Positions 24,928-35,492 of a stretch of 64,000 bases of DNA are shown one piece after another. Source of the stretch: Trichoplax adhaerens (lineage: Eukaryota; Placozoa; Uniplacotomia; Trichoplacea; Trichoplacidae); NCBI RefSeq assembly GCF_000150275.1, contig NW_002060944.1, positions 3,538,229 to 3,602,228 of the forward strand. The letters are read 5' to 3'. Both the position numbers and the translations under genes were made by a program. The notes below the pieces were generated by a model. The model did no database searches, had not been told where the DNA came from, and worked only from the letters and a program-made list of their open reading frames with translations. Position 1 is the stretch's first letter; each line of letters begins with the position of its first letter.

Positions 24928-27071
24928 ATGGGGTGCGGATCGTCAACTGCCGCAAAAATATCAGAAATTAAAGATAATCATCTAGGAAACCAAGAGAATG
25001 GTAAGTAAAATAGGCGACATGAAGTAAAAGTCATAACTAGATAGTTAACGACGTCAGAAATCGATGGCAAGTTATTAGCAGCTACCTTTAAAATAAAGTA
25101 GTTTAGGACATGACGACGTTTAGTCAATTTATACAGTAATAGCACAAGTGTTTATACGCTATTGTACTCTATAGAAGTTTCAAGAAAGTTTCGAAAATAA
25201 AGTAGGAAATATTATATCTACCATATTACGGAAGAGGCACGATCAAGCGCGAGAAGCTTTAGTGCATTCAAGAATTACGGAATGGCATCATTAATCAGTG
25301 TTAGAAATCAATTATACCCACTGGACTTACTTCATCATCGTTATATGCTTATTTTCATATTAATGAGAATATTAAATTTTAATTACCGGTGCTTTATTAC
25401 TTACTGTACTGTGCTTATTGTCCTTTATGATAGAATAGATGAAAAAATTTCCTTTTTCTTACCATTTTATATCTATTCTAATTTAGGTAAAATACCACTT
25501 GATGATTCTGGCGGGATAGATGATAGAGGTTCACGAATAAGTGAAAACGTCAATGGTGACAGTGTGTCTATCAGAACGAATATAACTAATAAATCACGGA
25601 ATAATAGCTTACTGCCTAATGTAGTGGTTGTAGATGATGGCAATTCTCGAGTAGATGCGAGGAAAAGAAGACGTAGGGCGCTTAAAGAAAGACAGAGAAG
25701 AGCATCTAAGACAGCACAGATGATTAGCAGTGCCAAGTTGGAACAAAGAATGTCTGTGACTGGTTCTAGGAGTTCCTCGAAGTTATCGTCGACAGCAACA
25801 TCACCAGATATGAGACTGTCGATTAAAGAAGATATAGAAAATAGTCAAGAAACGAAGGAAGAGAATATCGATGGTTAGTTTTGACTAGAATAATAAAATA
25901 GAGAATCGTTGGGAAAAAGTGTTGTCTAAGCTGATAACGATAGATAGTTATTCGGCAATATGAATTTCTTTAGATATTTTCATAGAATAATATCTTTAAC
26001 GCTGTAGTGGTTTGATAAACGATTTTATTGATATTGCTATATCGTGAGGTTTAATGTATCGTGAATGCTAAAAAAACTTTAGGCGATGACGTACAGGAGC
26101 AATCTGGGTTAAAACAAGAAGAAAACGGAAGTAATCAGTCGTCAGAGGGTATTAAATTTAAAGTTGATGATAATGAAGAGAAGGTAAAAGCTAACGAAAA
26201 CGACGTTAATAATTCCAATGAGAATGATCAGTCGGTGGAAAATATGAATGGTGATGATAATAACGAGAGCTCGAAGATTAATGAAAACGAGCTTGATCAT
26301 TCTAATGGTCAATCATCAGAGAATATAAAAGAGAGTAAAGGCGACGAAAATGAAGAAAAGTTAAATACTGATGAAAATAAAGTCAGCAATGCTGATGAAA
26401 ATGGACAGTCATCGGAAAATACTAATATTAACGAAAGCGAAGAGAATGTAAAAACAAATGAAAATGAAGGAAATAATTCCGACGAAAAAATTGATCCAGC
26501 TTATAAGGAAACTACTAGTCCTGACAACGCTAAAATAGAAGATAAAATAAATCAGGATGAAACTGACGGCACAAATAATAATAATAAGGAATCTGCCGAT
26601 ACTACTAGCAAGGGCGATAATGATAATAATCAACAAGATCCAACTGAAAAAAGTAAAGAGATGCCTGCTCAAGGAAGTAATCAACAGGAAAATAAAGAGG
26701 ATAGTCATGGTAATTTAAGGCCAGCAGAAGAATCTCACAATGGCGATAGTACTAAAGAAGGGCAGAATGTAGAAACAAATACAGAAAAAATTAACCCTGA
26801 AGTGAATAAGTCATCGACAGAAAATGGAACGGAAAGCTCTGGGGAACCCACGAGTGATAGTAAAAATTTAAGTACACAAGACAAAAATACGGAAAATCAG
26901 GATGCAAATACTAAAACTGGAAAAGTTCAAAATGATGTTACCCAGGGTACAACTGAAGAAAAAGAAAATACGAATTCTGTTAAAGGAAACACAGACAAGC
27001 TGGGAAAGAAAAAAGAGTCTAAGAAATTGAAAAATATCAATAAGGAAGGTGCAAACATCCAAGGTAGTTAA
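24928..27071 (+). CDS. Probable N-acylated, highly acidic low-complexity protein, 482 aa
   Basis: Three exons: 24928-25000, 25487-25873, 26083-27071, joined in phase 1 each time. The third exon starts at the acceptor CTTTAG, not at a codon, and has no ATG of its own near its start. The N-terminus MGCGSSTAAK matches myristoylation at Gly2 followed by palmitoylation at Cys3, so membrane tethering is likely. Residues ~80-105 are strongly basic (RKRRRRALKERQRRASK). From ~150 to ~460 the protein is Asn/Glu/Asp/Ser-rich with loose NENE-NNSNEN repeats. The end is Lys-rich (KLGKKKESKKLKNINK). There are no membrane helices and no recognised domain. In charge pattern it resembles MARCKS/GAP-43-type membrane-bound disordered proteins, but that is analogy only. 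Confidence 0.75.
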
Positions 27072-28215
27072 CACAGCAATAGCCTTGTCAAGAAAAGATA
27101 CTAAAGTGCCTTAATGTCTTATTGGGACATTCAACGTGCTCATATAAAATTGATGAAGATAACTATAGGCATGGCCTAATATGTACTGGTGCTTGTTGAA
27201 ACGCTATTTCTTATAAAGAAAATTTAGAAACCAAATACGAAATTAAGCTTATTGCTGCCACAAAACTGCTGTACGATGGAGAAATATTATCACTCTGATA
27301 ATTTCATTTTTTTATGTCCTGATCCCAACTTGAAAGGCTTCTACTTTCGGATTACTTTCGGGTTATTCAGTTTGTAAACTGAATGATTTGGGTGTCAGTT
27401 TAAAATTATTCTTTAAACTTTAAAATTTGAAAAACTTTATGACTGAGTAACATTAAGCCTACAGCTGGGCCACTACAAAGTTTTATGTTAATCAATGCTT
27501 TGGTATATTTCCCTTGCCATGTAACGATTAAATAGAACCATATGCGTTGAATAATAATTTTAACGCGAGTACTGTAGTTATGGCATTGAAGAAAGGTATA
27601 GAATTTTGAGGCTAAATTTATGTTGGATGGACCGCTCTCTGTAGAAAGAATATATATTGTTTTAGGCCGTCTGTTCTACCAGAATACTCTTCATTCTATG
27701 CCAATTGACTCGATTGCCTAGTGCGCTAAAATTGAAAACAAATACAACGACTATGTTGTATGCATTCATTAATTTAATTTAAACATCTGCTTTTGGGATG
27801 TAATACGCGTACACTTAAGCTATAGAATGGCTAATGTAGACTTAATTGTGATGTATATTTTATTACGAAGAGTGATGTATTAAATGGATATTGATTTATA
27901 TACTTGTACATATATCTACGTTAAATTATACATTTATGAAATATCACTGTGAATTTGATATTTAAGAATGGATAAGCCTACTTCTATGAGAACCATTTGG
28001 TTTTACTAGTCACTATCTCTTGAAATTGTCAATAATTGTTCCAGTATCTTCCATTTTACTGCATGCGTAGGTTCGGTATTGCGCGAAATTTGCTCCGCTT
28101 ATTTTATCTGACTATGCGGTAAAGGCGTAAAATCAATGGTATCATTTAGGAGATATTTTGATTTGTAAGTGTAGACTTTTTAACGGATTGATATCCCTTG
28201 CAATAAAAGTTGTTG
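27072..28215. other. Gene-free intergenic stretch
   Basis: 3' flank of the acidic protein gene. A small perfect inverted repeat (TTCAGTTTGTAAACTGAA) lies near 27,366. No exon is recognisable. Confidence 0.45.
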
Positions 28216-29110
28216 AAGTTAATGAATCAATCAGCATTCGATCGAGAAATATTGCCGATGAAAAGTAAAACTTTTCTGTAAAATAGCGTCAATATACGGT
28301 ACCGTACATAAACGCTGCATTACTATTTTAAGAAATTAACCAGTAATCGATAGAGAAATATTACAGATGAAAAGCAAAATTTCCAATAAAATAGCGTCAA
28401 TGTATAGTAAATAAATACAGCATTATTATTAAATAAATAAATCAGCAATCGATAGAAAAGTGTTGCCAATGGAAAGTAAAACTTTTCTATTAAATAGTGT
28501 CAATATACAGTACATGAAGAACACTGCATTACTATTTAACGAATAAACCAGTAATCGATGGAGAAGTATTGCTAATGGAAAGTAAAACTTTTCTATTAAA
28601 TAGCGCCAATATACAACTGTAGTAGGTCAAGAACGCTGCATTACTATTTAACGAATCAACCAATAATCGATAGAGAAGTATTGCCAATGGAAAGTAAAAC
28701 TTTTCTATTAAATGGCGTCAATATACAGTACATGAAGAACACTGCATTACTATTTAACGAATCAACCAGTAATCGATAGAGAATTATTGCCAACGAAAAG
28801 TAAAACTTTTCTATCAAATAGCGTCTATATACAGTACATGAAGAACACTGCATTACTATTTAACGAATCAACCAGCAATAAAAAGAGAAATATTGCTAAT
28901 GAAAAGTAAAACTTTTCTATGAAGTATACAATACATGGTTGATGGACACTGCGTAATTATTGAGTGAATCAACTAGCCATCCATAGAGAAATAATACTGA
29001 TGAAAAGTAAAACTTTTCTATCAAATCGCTTCGAAATACAATACGTAAACGCTGTATTATTAATTAATGAGCGAATTAATCAGCCATCGATAGAGTAATA
29101 TTGTGGATAC
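28216..29110. repeat. Tandem array, unit about 106 bp, eight copies
   Basis: The block AAAGTAAAACTTTTCTAT recurs near 28264, 28373 (diverged), 28475, 28581, 28693, 28799, 28905 and 29006, at 101 to 112-base spacing. Each unit also carries ATCGATAGAGAA, TATTGCC and CACTGCATTACTATTTAACG. Copies in the middle are most alike and the two ends are more diverged, as expected for unequal exchange. The 65-codon open frame on the minus strand is a by-product. Confidence 0.92.
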
Positions 29111-29326
29111 ATGGATGCTATATTATTATCTACTGAATCAATCAGCCATTTGTAGTTCATTAGAGTTCCTTGTGCTTATTGACTCAATTAATAGACTACC
29201 ACAGTCAATAGGATGCAAACCACAAGAATTTAGATGTCCATAATTCATTTTCTACTACATGCTCATACATTACCATACGATTGGCTGTATAGCATAGAGT
29301 ACAATTAAACTTGTCGATCTACTTAC

Positions 29327-29412
29327 TGTTCAGTCAAAGCGGTTAAAGGTTTATTTTCAGCTGTCATTCCTTTCTCTTTCCCCTCGAGCACGTTGTCGGC
29401 AATCATAGTTAA
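29327..29412 (-). CDS. Possible internal exon of an unidentified gene
   Basis: Between the acceptor AAATTACAG and the donor GTAAGT lies an 86-base segment open on the minus strand (LTMIADNVLEGKEKGMTAEN...). Splice sites and amino-acid composition look genuine, but I cannot find matching exons on either side. The plus strand is also partly open here, so the strand is not certain. Confidence 0.35.
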
Positions 29413-29848
29413 CTGTAATTTAAATAAAGTATAAACCAAACACAAGTAAGACGCGACCTTGTTTTATTGTAAATTATTGCGAGACTAAGAATCCCAACAG
29501 TAATAAAGAAGCCTTTTTATTAGCGCTGTATCTGTATAAACAAGAGGTAGCAGAAAAGCAGCATCAATAATTCTTGATCTAATCATTAAAAGAGTAAGAT
29601 ACGGATCTGACAACGCAGTAAGAGAAGAGGACATAAAGTTATACTGCACTATGGCATTGGTAGAGTTTAGCATACAAACAGATTCCATACACTTTGAAAA
29701 AAGTTAAGCATCTATCTAGATCACTTGCTATAAAACGATTGACCTTGAATTAAATAGTTTTCAAAATCTTATGTCTAGGATGCTATTGTAAGGTGCTGTA
29801 TTATCCCTTTCTGGCATCGATATTGATATTAGCATTTTTGCATTGTAG

Positions 29849-30025
29849 TATCATAGATCATCGGATAATTTATCGTCAAACGGTTATAATCAATATCCAC
29901 AGCTTTCATTGGCCTATTTCCGGCTCAGATTGAACAAATTGCCTGCACGCAATGCTGCTACAGAGTTTCGACCATCAAGGAAAGAGCAAGGTCAATTCTT
30001 TAAGCTTACACAAAATGCACAACGG
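29849..30025 (+). CDS. Probable internal exon, unknown product
   Basis: Between the acceptor TTTGCATTGTAG and the donor GTAAAC lies exactly 59 codons with no stop (YHRSSDNLSSNGYNQYPQ, then LAYFRLRLNKLPARNAA and FFKLTQNAQR). GC content rises over it. Two further open plus-strand stretches lie upstream at about 29,470-29,535 (NPNSNKEAFLLALYLYKQE) and 29,560-29,705 (AASIILDLIIKRVRYGSDNA). They are in different frames and I could not join them cleanly. I do not recognise the protein. Confidence 0.45.
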
Positions 30026-32945
30026 GTAAACGCATAAATTATTTCCATGAAATAATTTTTAAAATGCTAGAATCGATAATATTTGCCTCTCACGACTGAA
30101 AACGGAAATGAAATGGCTCTAAATTGTATATTAATTAATTGGAGTTTGTTCATTTCCCCAGTAAAATCTTATGTCAAATTTTTAGTAAATATATCACTAA
30201 TGCTATGTTAAAATATTGATTGCCAAAGGGCAGCCATGGTCAAAATATTCTAATAATTAAAAGACAGCTAGCAAGATCTAAAATTTTCCGTCAGGTTTAA
30301 TATTATATCCAACTCTAGACTCGGACATGTTCATGTTATGGGATAGGCATTAACAGGCATGTAACAGTCTAGAATCAGCTCACTAAATAAGAGTTTAATT
30401 AATCCTTGAATATTACCTATAATTATGATACAATCCTAGTGTCTTTATTCAGAAATGGAGTAGGCTTTTTCGCCAAATAAACTTAAAATAAATATCGCAG
30501 TCTTATTAGTAGACTAATAAACCATGTTGCGGTTCTTTTTATAATGAATGATCGATGATTTAATTTTGTAAGAAGTCTCATAACGTCACTGATTTCCACT
30601 ATAGTTGAATATAATACTAATAATAATTTCACATATACATAATATCCGGCCACATGAATACATAGCGTATAAAGCAACTAAAAATAATGAGAAGGATTGA
30701 TAGTAGTAAAAATAGAAAATTACTGGTGGTAATTACAAGAAAGCTTTTATAAAATGGCCCTCACGTTTACATTTTCCTTAATAAGTAAATTTTATAAAAG
30801 ACTATTTGGCAGTAAGATGATCAGTGCTCATTTAGAATGGATATTTTGAATTTTTTAACCCACCATTATAGAATACTCTCGCTCATATTTATCCCCTTTT
30901 TAAAGCTAATGTTATGGTAAAGATAATGATAAACTTTAAGTTACTCACGCACTTGATACTTGTAGTTCTATTAACACAGTATACATATCTATTCGGGCAC
31001 ATACAGGAATCATGGCTGATATTGCTAGTAATGTGCCAAACTTAAACAGTTTGATAGATTTAAAATATCGGTATACATTGATAATCTGATACTTTAGAGT
31101 TCTATCGATATAACTTTAGAATGTAGATATTCTAGACAAGTGCAAGCATAGTAATTAATTTATAAAGAGCAAATAGTACTTATTTTAGGCATTTAATAAC
31201 ATTAAAAATTTGATACTTTGGAGTTCTACCCATATAATTTTAAAATGATAGTATTGTAGACAAGTACTTGTATAGTAATAATTAATTTATAAAGACAAAA
31301 TATTATTTATTTTATACATTTAAGGATATTAATAATTAATAAATGATGAAATAAACATCTTTGATCTCAAGTTATAATCCATGATTTTAGACTTTTTATG
31401 CGTACGCTGGATTGTAATCTTAACCCCTATGATTAATTCTTTTTATTCGATTCGATCATAATAGAAATGATACTTGAACTCAGTATTTGGTAATGCAATT
31501 TAATCGGATAGTTATTTAACTACAGTAATGATGAGCGAATTTCTAGTGGTCAAATCAACCATATACATAGCTATCAGAATTATTGTATTTTTAGCTAAAA
31601 AATGTATTCAATTACTGAATCTAAATGAAGTCTATCATTGTTCACATATTTATAGGCCCATTCTTAAATACCAAACATTCAAATCATAGACTACTATTTT
31701 TCTGGAGTGTCATGAAGTATTCATCAAATCAATAATAACTTGAATAGCTTGAGGACAACAACAGTTGATAATATAATCAATGGAGCAATATTGACAGAGG
31801 GAAATAAAAATATGTCAACTCATATTTCAAGAAGAATAGTACTAAAATTTAGAAGTAGTAGCTATTGGAAAGGAAAGTAAGTTATTAAAAATAATCACTT
31901 ATTTGCGACGGTTAGACAATAAAGTATGGCATATCAAGAAATCTTCCTAGAATTTTTGAAGGGTGGAATCAGCTAATTAAAAATTGTCTATCTTCATAAA
32001 TAACTCCGTACCGGTAGTTTGTTCATATATTGCTAATGGTATATCCTGTTTGCGACAAAAATTGGGGATAATAGGATTTCCTTACCGTATTTTTTTGATC
32101 TGAAAGTAATTATTAAACAATATTTATGTCTGCTTCTACCTTAAATGCTTTTCCCAATTTTGTATGATTGCTTTTATTAGACTATTTTATTGTTTATTCG
32201 ACTCCTCATCAGTCTCTCTTACTATCCTTTAATTTTTTTTACAAGTTTAACTTCATACAATTTTATAACTACTCATGACATGTACGGTAGACTTAGAAAT
32301 CAAAGGAATTCAATAGAATTCATGGTAGCTTTGTCAATGGATAGAACAGAATGATTTTTTTCTCAGAAAGAATCTAAAATGTGTCTAAGGCTTGGTGTTC
32401 CATACAGTAGTATTTGCTCATACTTCTACACACGCCACCCTTTCCTTAATACATGAATATATAATTTATCTTATAGCAATTTGAACTACAATTATTTTAA
32501 ACTAAACCAATACATAGAAGATAATGTGTCTATCTATAATTAGCAAAGTAAACAAAAAATCAATTTAACACCATTTATTCCCCAGTTTATATAATAATAG
32601 TTGAAGCACTGGCTGGATCATTTTAGTACCAGCAAGTTATTGAAAAGAGATCCAATTTTGAAGGTATGCTATAACGGAATTGAAACTTTAAAAATTTTCC
32701 ATTAAATCATTTTCATCATGGATGATTGAATAAATACATCGAGTTACGACATGTATTATTTCTAGATGTATTTTTTCTACGCATATGTAACGAGATTGAC
32801 ATAAGGAATTCATTAGATTTTTTAATTAACGAAAAATCGAATAGGCTTGAACTAAAATGATCTTCTACTCTATTAATAGGAAAGTAAAACTTTTAATTCG
32901 ACAACCTTGTCCCAAGTATTATTCATAACTACAGTACTACCCGTG
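30026..32945. other. Gene-poor stretch with one short duplication
   Basis: AT-rich DNA with no convincing exon. A diverged ~124-base tandem duplication is at 31,080-31,325 (GATACTTTAGAGTTCTA and GATACTTTGGAGTTCTA, each followed by AATTAATTTATAAAG). The rest shows nothing I can name. Confidence 0.5.
31080..31325. repeat. Tandem duplication, ~124 bp, two copies
   Basis: The copies begin at about 31,088 and 31,212. Shared blocks in order are GATACTTT(A/G)GAGTTCTA, ATATAA(C/T)TTTA(G/A)AATG, TAGACAAGT and TAATTAATTTATAAAG. They are diverged, so the event is old. Confidence 0.7.
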
Positions 32946-33938
32946 ATGGATATCAACGATACTTCTTTAATGGAAGTCGATATCCTAAATGGAAACAAGT
33001 GTTGCAACTTGAATTGCTCAGGACATGAAATAAACGAAATAAAAAGGGTAATTTTAGCACCATGTATTTTATTTATCAATGGAACGTTTTTAACAATGTT
33101 TCTTTATAAAAAAAAACTACGATCGGCTTCCGACGTACCATTCTACAGTATGTGTATATTATCCATCATCTTTTCCGCCTGCTTAATATTACCAATTCAA
33201 CTCCTTATTAGTCATTGGCCTTGTGCCATCATTCAAGAATTAAAATTTTTTATAATGGAATTTTTCTTCTTTAATGCCGGGTTACACGTTGCCTTGATTG
33301 GGTTAGATCGTTATTTATCGGTAGCTTTTATCCTTAAATGGCCTGGTAAATTGAGAAAATCACGCCTATATGGTTGTATATTATCCATTTGGATATTATC
33401 CTGTGTCGTTTATGGATTGATCTTAATTATTTTTACTGTTAAAATTAATGATTCTCTCTCAGAAAATGGTTTAGACCAATATTTCATCATCGAAGAAAGG
33501 AGACTCTATACAGTCATTAAATCAGTTACTTTTAGTCTGGCCTGCTTAATGCCATTTATCGTTATCATGTTCTCTGTCATATTATACATTAAAATTGCAA
33601 GCACTGGTCGATATGGACGAAGAAGTACAAGATTATTTCAATTAAAGAAGAGAAGAAAGAAGAGAATTATACGAGGCGTTTATATCGTATTGTGTTATGT
33701 CTGTCTACGAATTCCTTATGCGGTATACAACTTTACTACAGAAGCTATAATACCTTACAGACCACCTAGTCCTGTTCAACAATTACTTCAAAATTTAGCC
33801 GTTGGATATTTTCTTATACATCCATTTGTTTATAGTTATTTAACTTACAGATTAAGAAATAGAGTATTTAAATTATGGAATCGTTCTCGATCTACAAGCT
33901 TAAGTCAGTTACTATTTTCATTCCCTGATGGTGTCTAA
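32946..33938 (+). CDS. Orphan rhodopsin-class (class A) GPCR, single exon, 330 aa
   Basis: I take the first ATG (MDINDTSLMEVD); the frame is open a little further upstream but without ATG. The extracellular N-terminus carries N-glycosylation sites (NDT, NCS). Seven hydrophobic segments are visible. The TM3 end carries DRYLSVAF (residues 121-128) with a Cys before TM3 (WPC, 93). The third intracellular loop is very basic (LKKRRKKRIIRG). Class hallmarks are partly lost: NPxxY in TM7 is HPFVY (292-296), the Asp of TM2 is absent, TM6 has CLRIPY in place of CWxP, and I see no Cys in the second extracellular loop to pair with Cys93. AATAAA follows the stop closely (33,949). The ligand is unknown. 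Intronless GPCRs of this kind are common in early animals. Confidence 0.88.
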   Translation: MDINDTSLMEVDILNGNKCCNLNCSGHEINEIKRVILAPCILFINGTFLTMFLYKKKLRSASDVPFYSMCILSIIFSACLILPIQLLISHWPCAIIQELKFFIMEFFFFNAGLHVALIGLDRYLSVAFILKWPGKLRKSRLYGCILSIWILSCVVYGLILIIFTVKINDSLSENGLDQYFIIEERRLYTVIKSVTFSLACLMPFIVIMFSVILYIKIASTGRYGRRSTRLFQLKKRRKKRIIRGVYIVLCYVCLRIPYAVYNFTTEAIIPYRPPSPVQQLLQNLAVGYFLIHPFVYSYLTYRLRNRVFKLWNRSRSTSLSQLLFSFPDGV

Positions 33939-35492
33939 ATAGTTTTTTAATAAAAGGCTGTACGGCTAGACTACGTATTATTTCTAAGATATTGACTGCA
34001 AATCCAATAATTATTAGTAATATTAGTAAAATTAAATCATTTTATAAGTTATCACTTATTCAAGATGATTTGAGTATGTGGATACATCTAGAACTTAAAA
34101 GTTATAAATTGTTGTTTGATTAGCTTTCATTGCAATTAAGGACATGTTGTACTAATGAATTAAGAAGAGTATATGTTAAGGTAATCTAGCTGTAAATTTT
34201 CTTTCAATGTATTGTTTTATGCAGATTGTATTCCCGTTCACTTGAACGGGTAATTTAGTAGTAGGATTAGATACATATGTATAATCGAAAATATAGTTAG
34301 TTATTTTTCGGCAATATATCTATTAGTACTGACAATTTTAATCTATCATTATTGCTCTCTTTGATTACTCTCTAATATGATAATCTTTAGGATTCTAATC
34401 TTTATTCATGTATTTCAACAACAGCTGTCGTAATTAGAAATCTTAGCTAAGAAGTCTAACAATATTTTTACTAATAATGCTCCATGGCATAAGTTTATAA
34501 GCATAACAGCTATACTGTAGATATGGATTTAATTTATGAAGTTATTTATAATTTGTTGTAATATATTTTATAAATAAAGTCAGTACGGTACTATACCATT
34601 ATTGCTGTCGCTCTTTCTGATAAATGCTATCTTTATTAAGATTGTAATAAAAATTCTGAATACGTGATGATAAATCACTTATTGAGTGGACAGTGATTTG
34701 AACCTAAAATCACTTAATGAGTGGGCAGTGAATCAAAACCTAATTATGATGATGATTGATTGATTGATTGATTGATGGGACAGTTGTTCGTAGTCCAACA
34801 TCTGCATTAGAGAAATTTGCACATAAAAAGGATATTGGTTCTTTTAGCTTCAGCCAAACGTATATAGCACAGAAAATTGTTAGACAAAAACAGAAATTGA
34901 TTACTATTTTGATACAGTTACATGATTATCTGATTGGTCTTCAAACTTCGTAATAACTCCATACTTAAAATTTGAATATTAATAAATGTCTTTATTTCAT
35001 AAATTGAAACTGATGATCAGTCATATATAATAATTTTTGTATTATAATTGATGTAATAGAAGGAAATTGTGCTTCTGAGTACATTATTTCCAAGTACATA
35101 AATTAGCTTAAGGTTGGTGAATAAAATGTTATTATAATCATCATCAAGATTATTACATACAGGTGTACAAAGCTAATTCGAATCAATACTTGGGCTAAAT
35201 CATTTTATTCACATAACTATTCAAGTAACTGTAAACGATAATCTTAACAATTTGGGTTACATCAGGAATAAAGATCATGATATAATGATATCACAATGCG
35301 GAGGTATATCTAGAGTTAAACGACGCTGTAGAGTATTAGTATCGTTCGTCAGCAAAAGCTGTCATATATAAATCTACGAGGAATAATGTGCAGCGACATA
35401 ACATAGAAATAGGTAAATTCGCAAACGGATTGCAGGACTTTGTTGCGTTCCCGGAAGTGATTTGAAATTCACGATATCTCATTTACAAAATT
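33939..35492. other. Intergenic stretch between GPCR and MKKS
   Basis: Contains a short perfect hairpin CCCGTTCACTTGAACGGG (about 34,232-34,249) and a TGAT microsatellite (34,748-34,776). An open frame at 34,768-34,953 starts within the microsatellite and shows no family features; I do not call it a gene. Confidence 0.5.
34748..34776. repeat. TGAT microsatellite
   Basis: GATGATGATTGATTGATTGATTGATTGAT. The same simple repeat occurs at 15.93 kb. Confidence 0.85.

Noticed and set aside
25282-25486. Upstream extension of the middle exon of the acidic protein gene
   Set aside because: The acceptor ATTTAG at 25,486 joins in phase to the MGCGSS exon; the extension is open by chance and encodes unrelated hydrophobic sequence.
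34768-34953. A 61-codon open frame
   Set aside because: It starts inside a TGAT microsatellite and shows no domain, orthologue pattern or splice signals.
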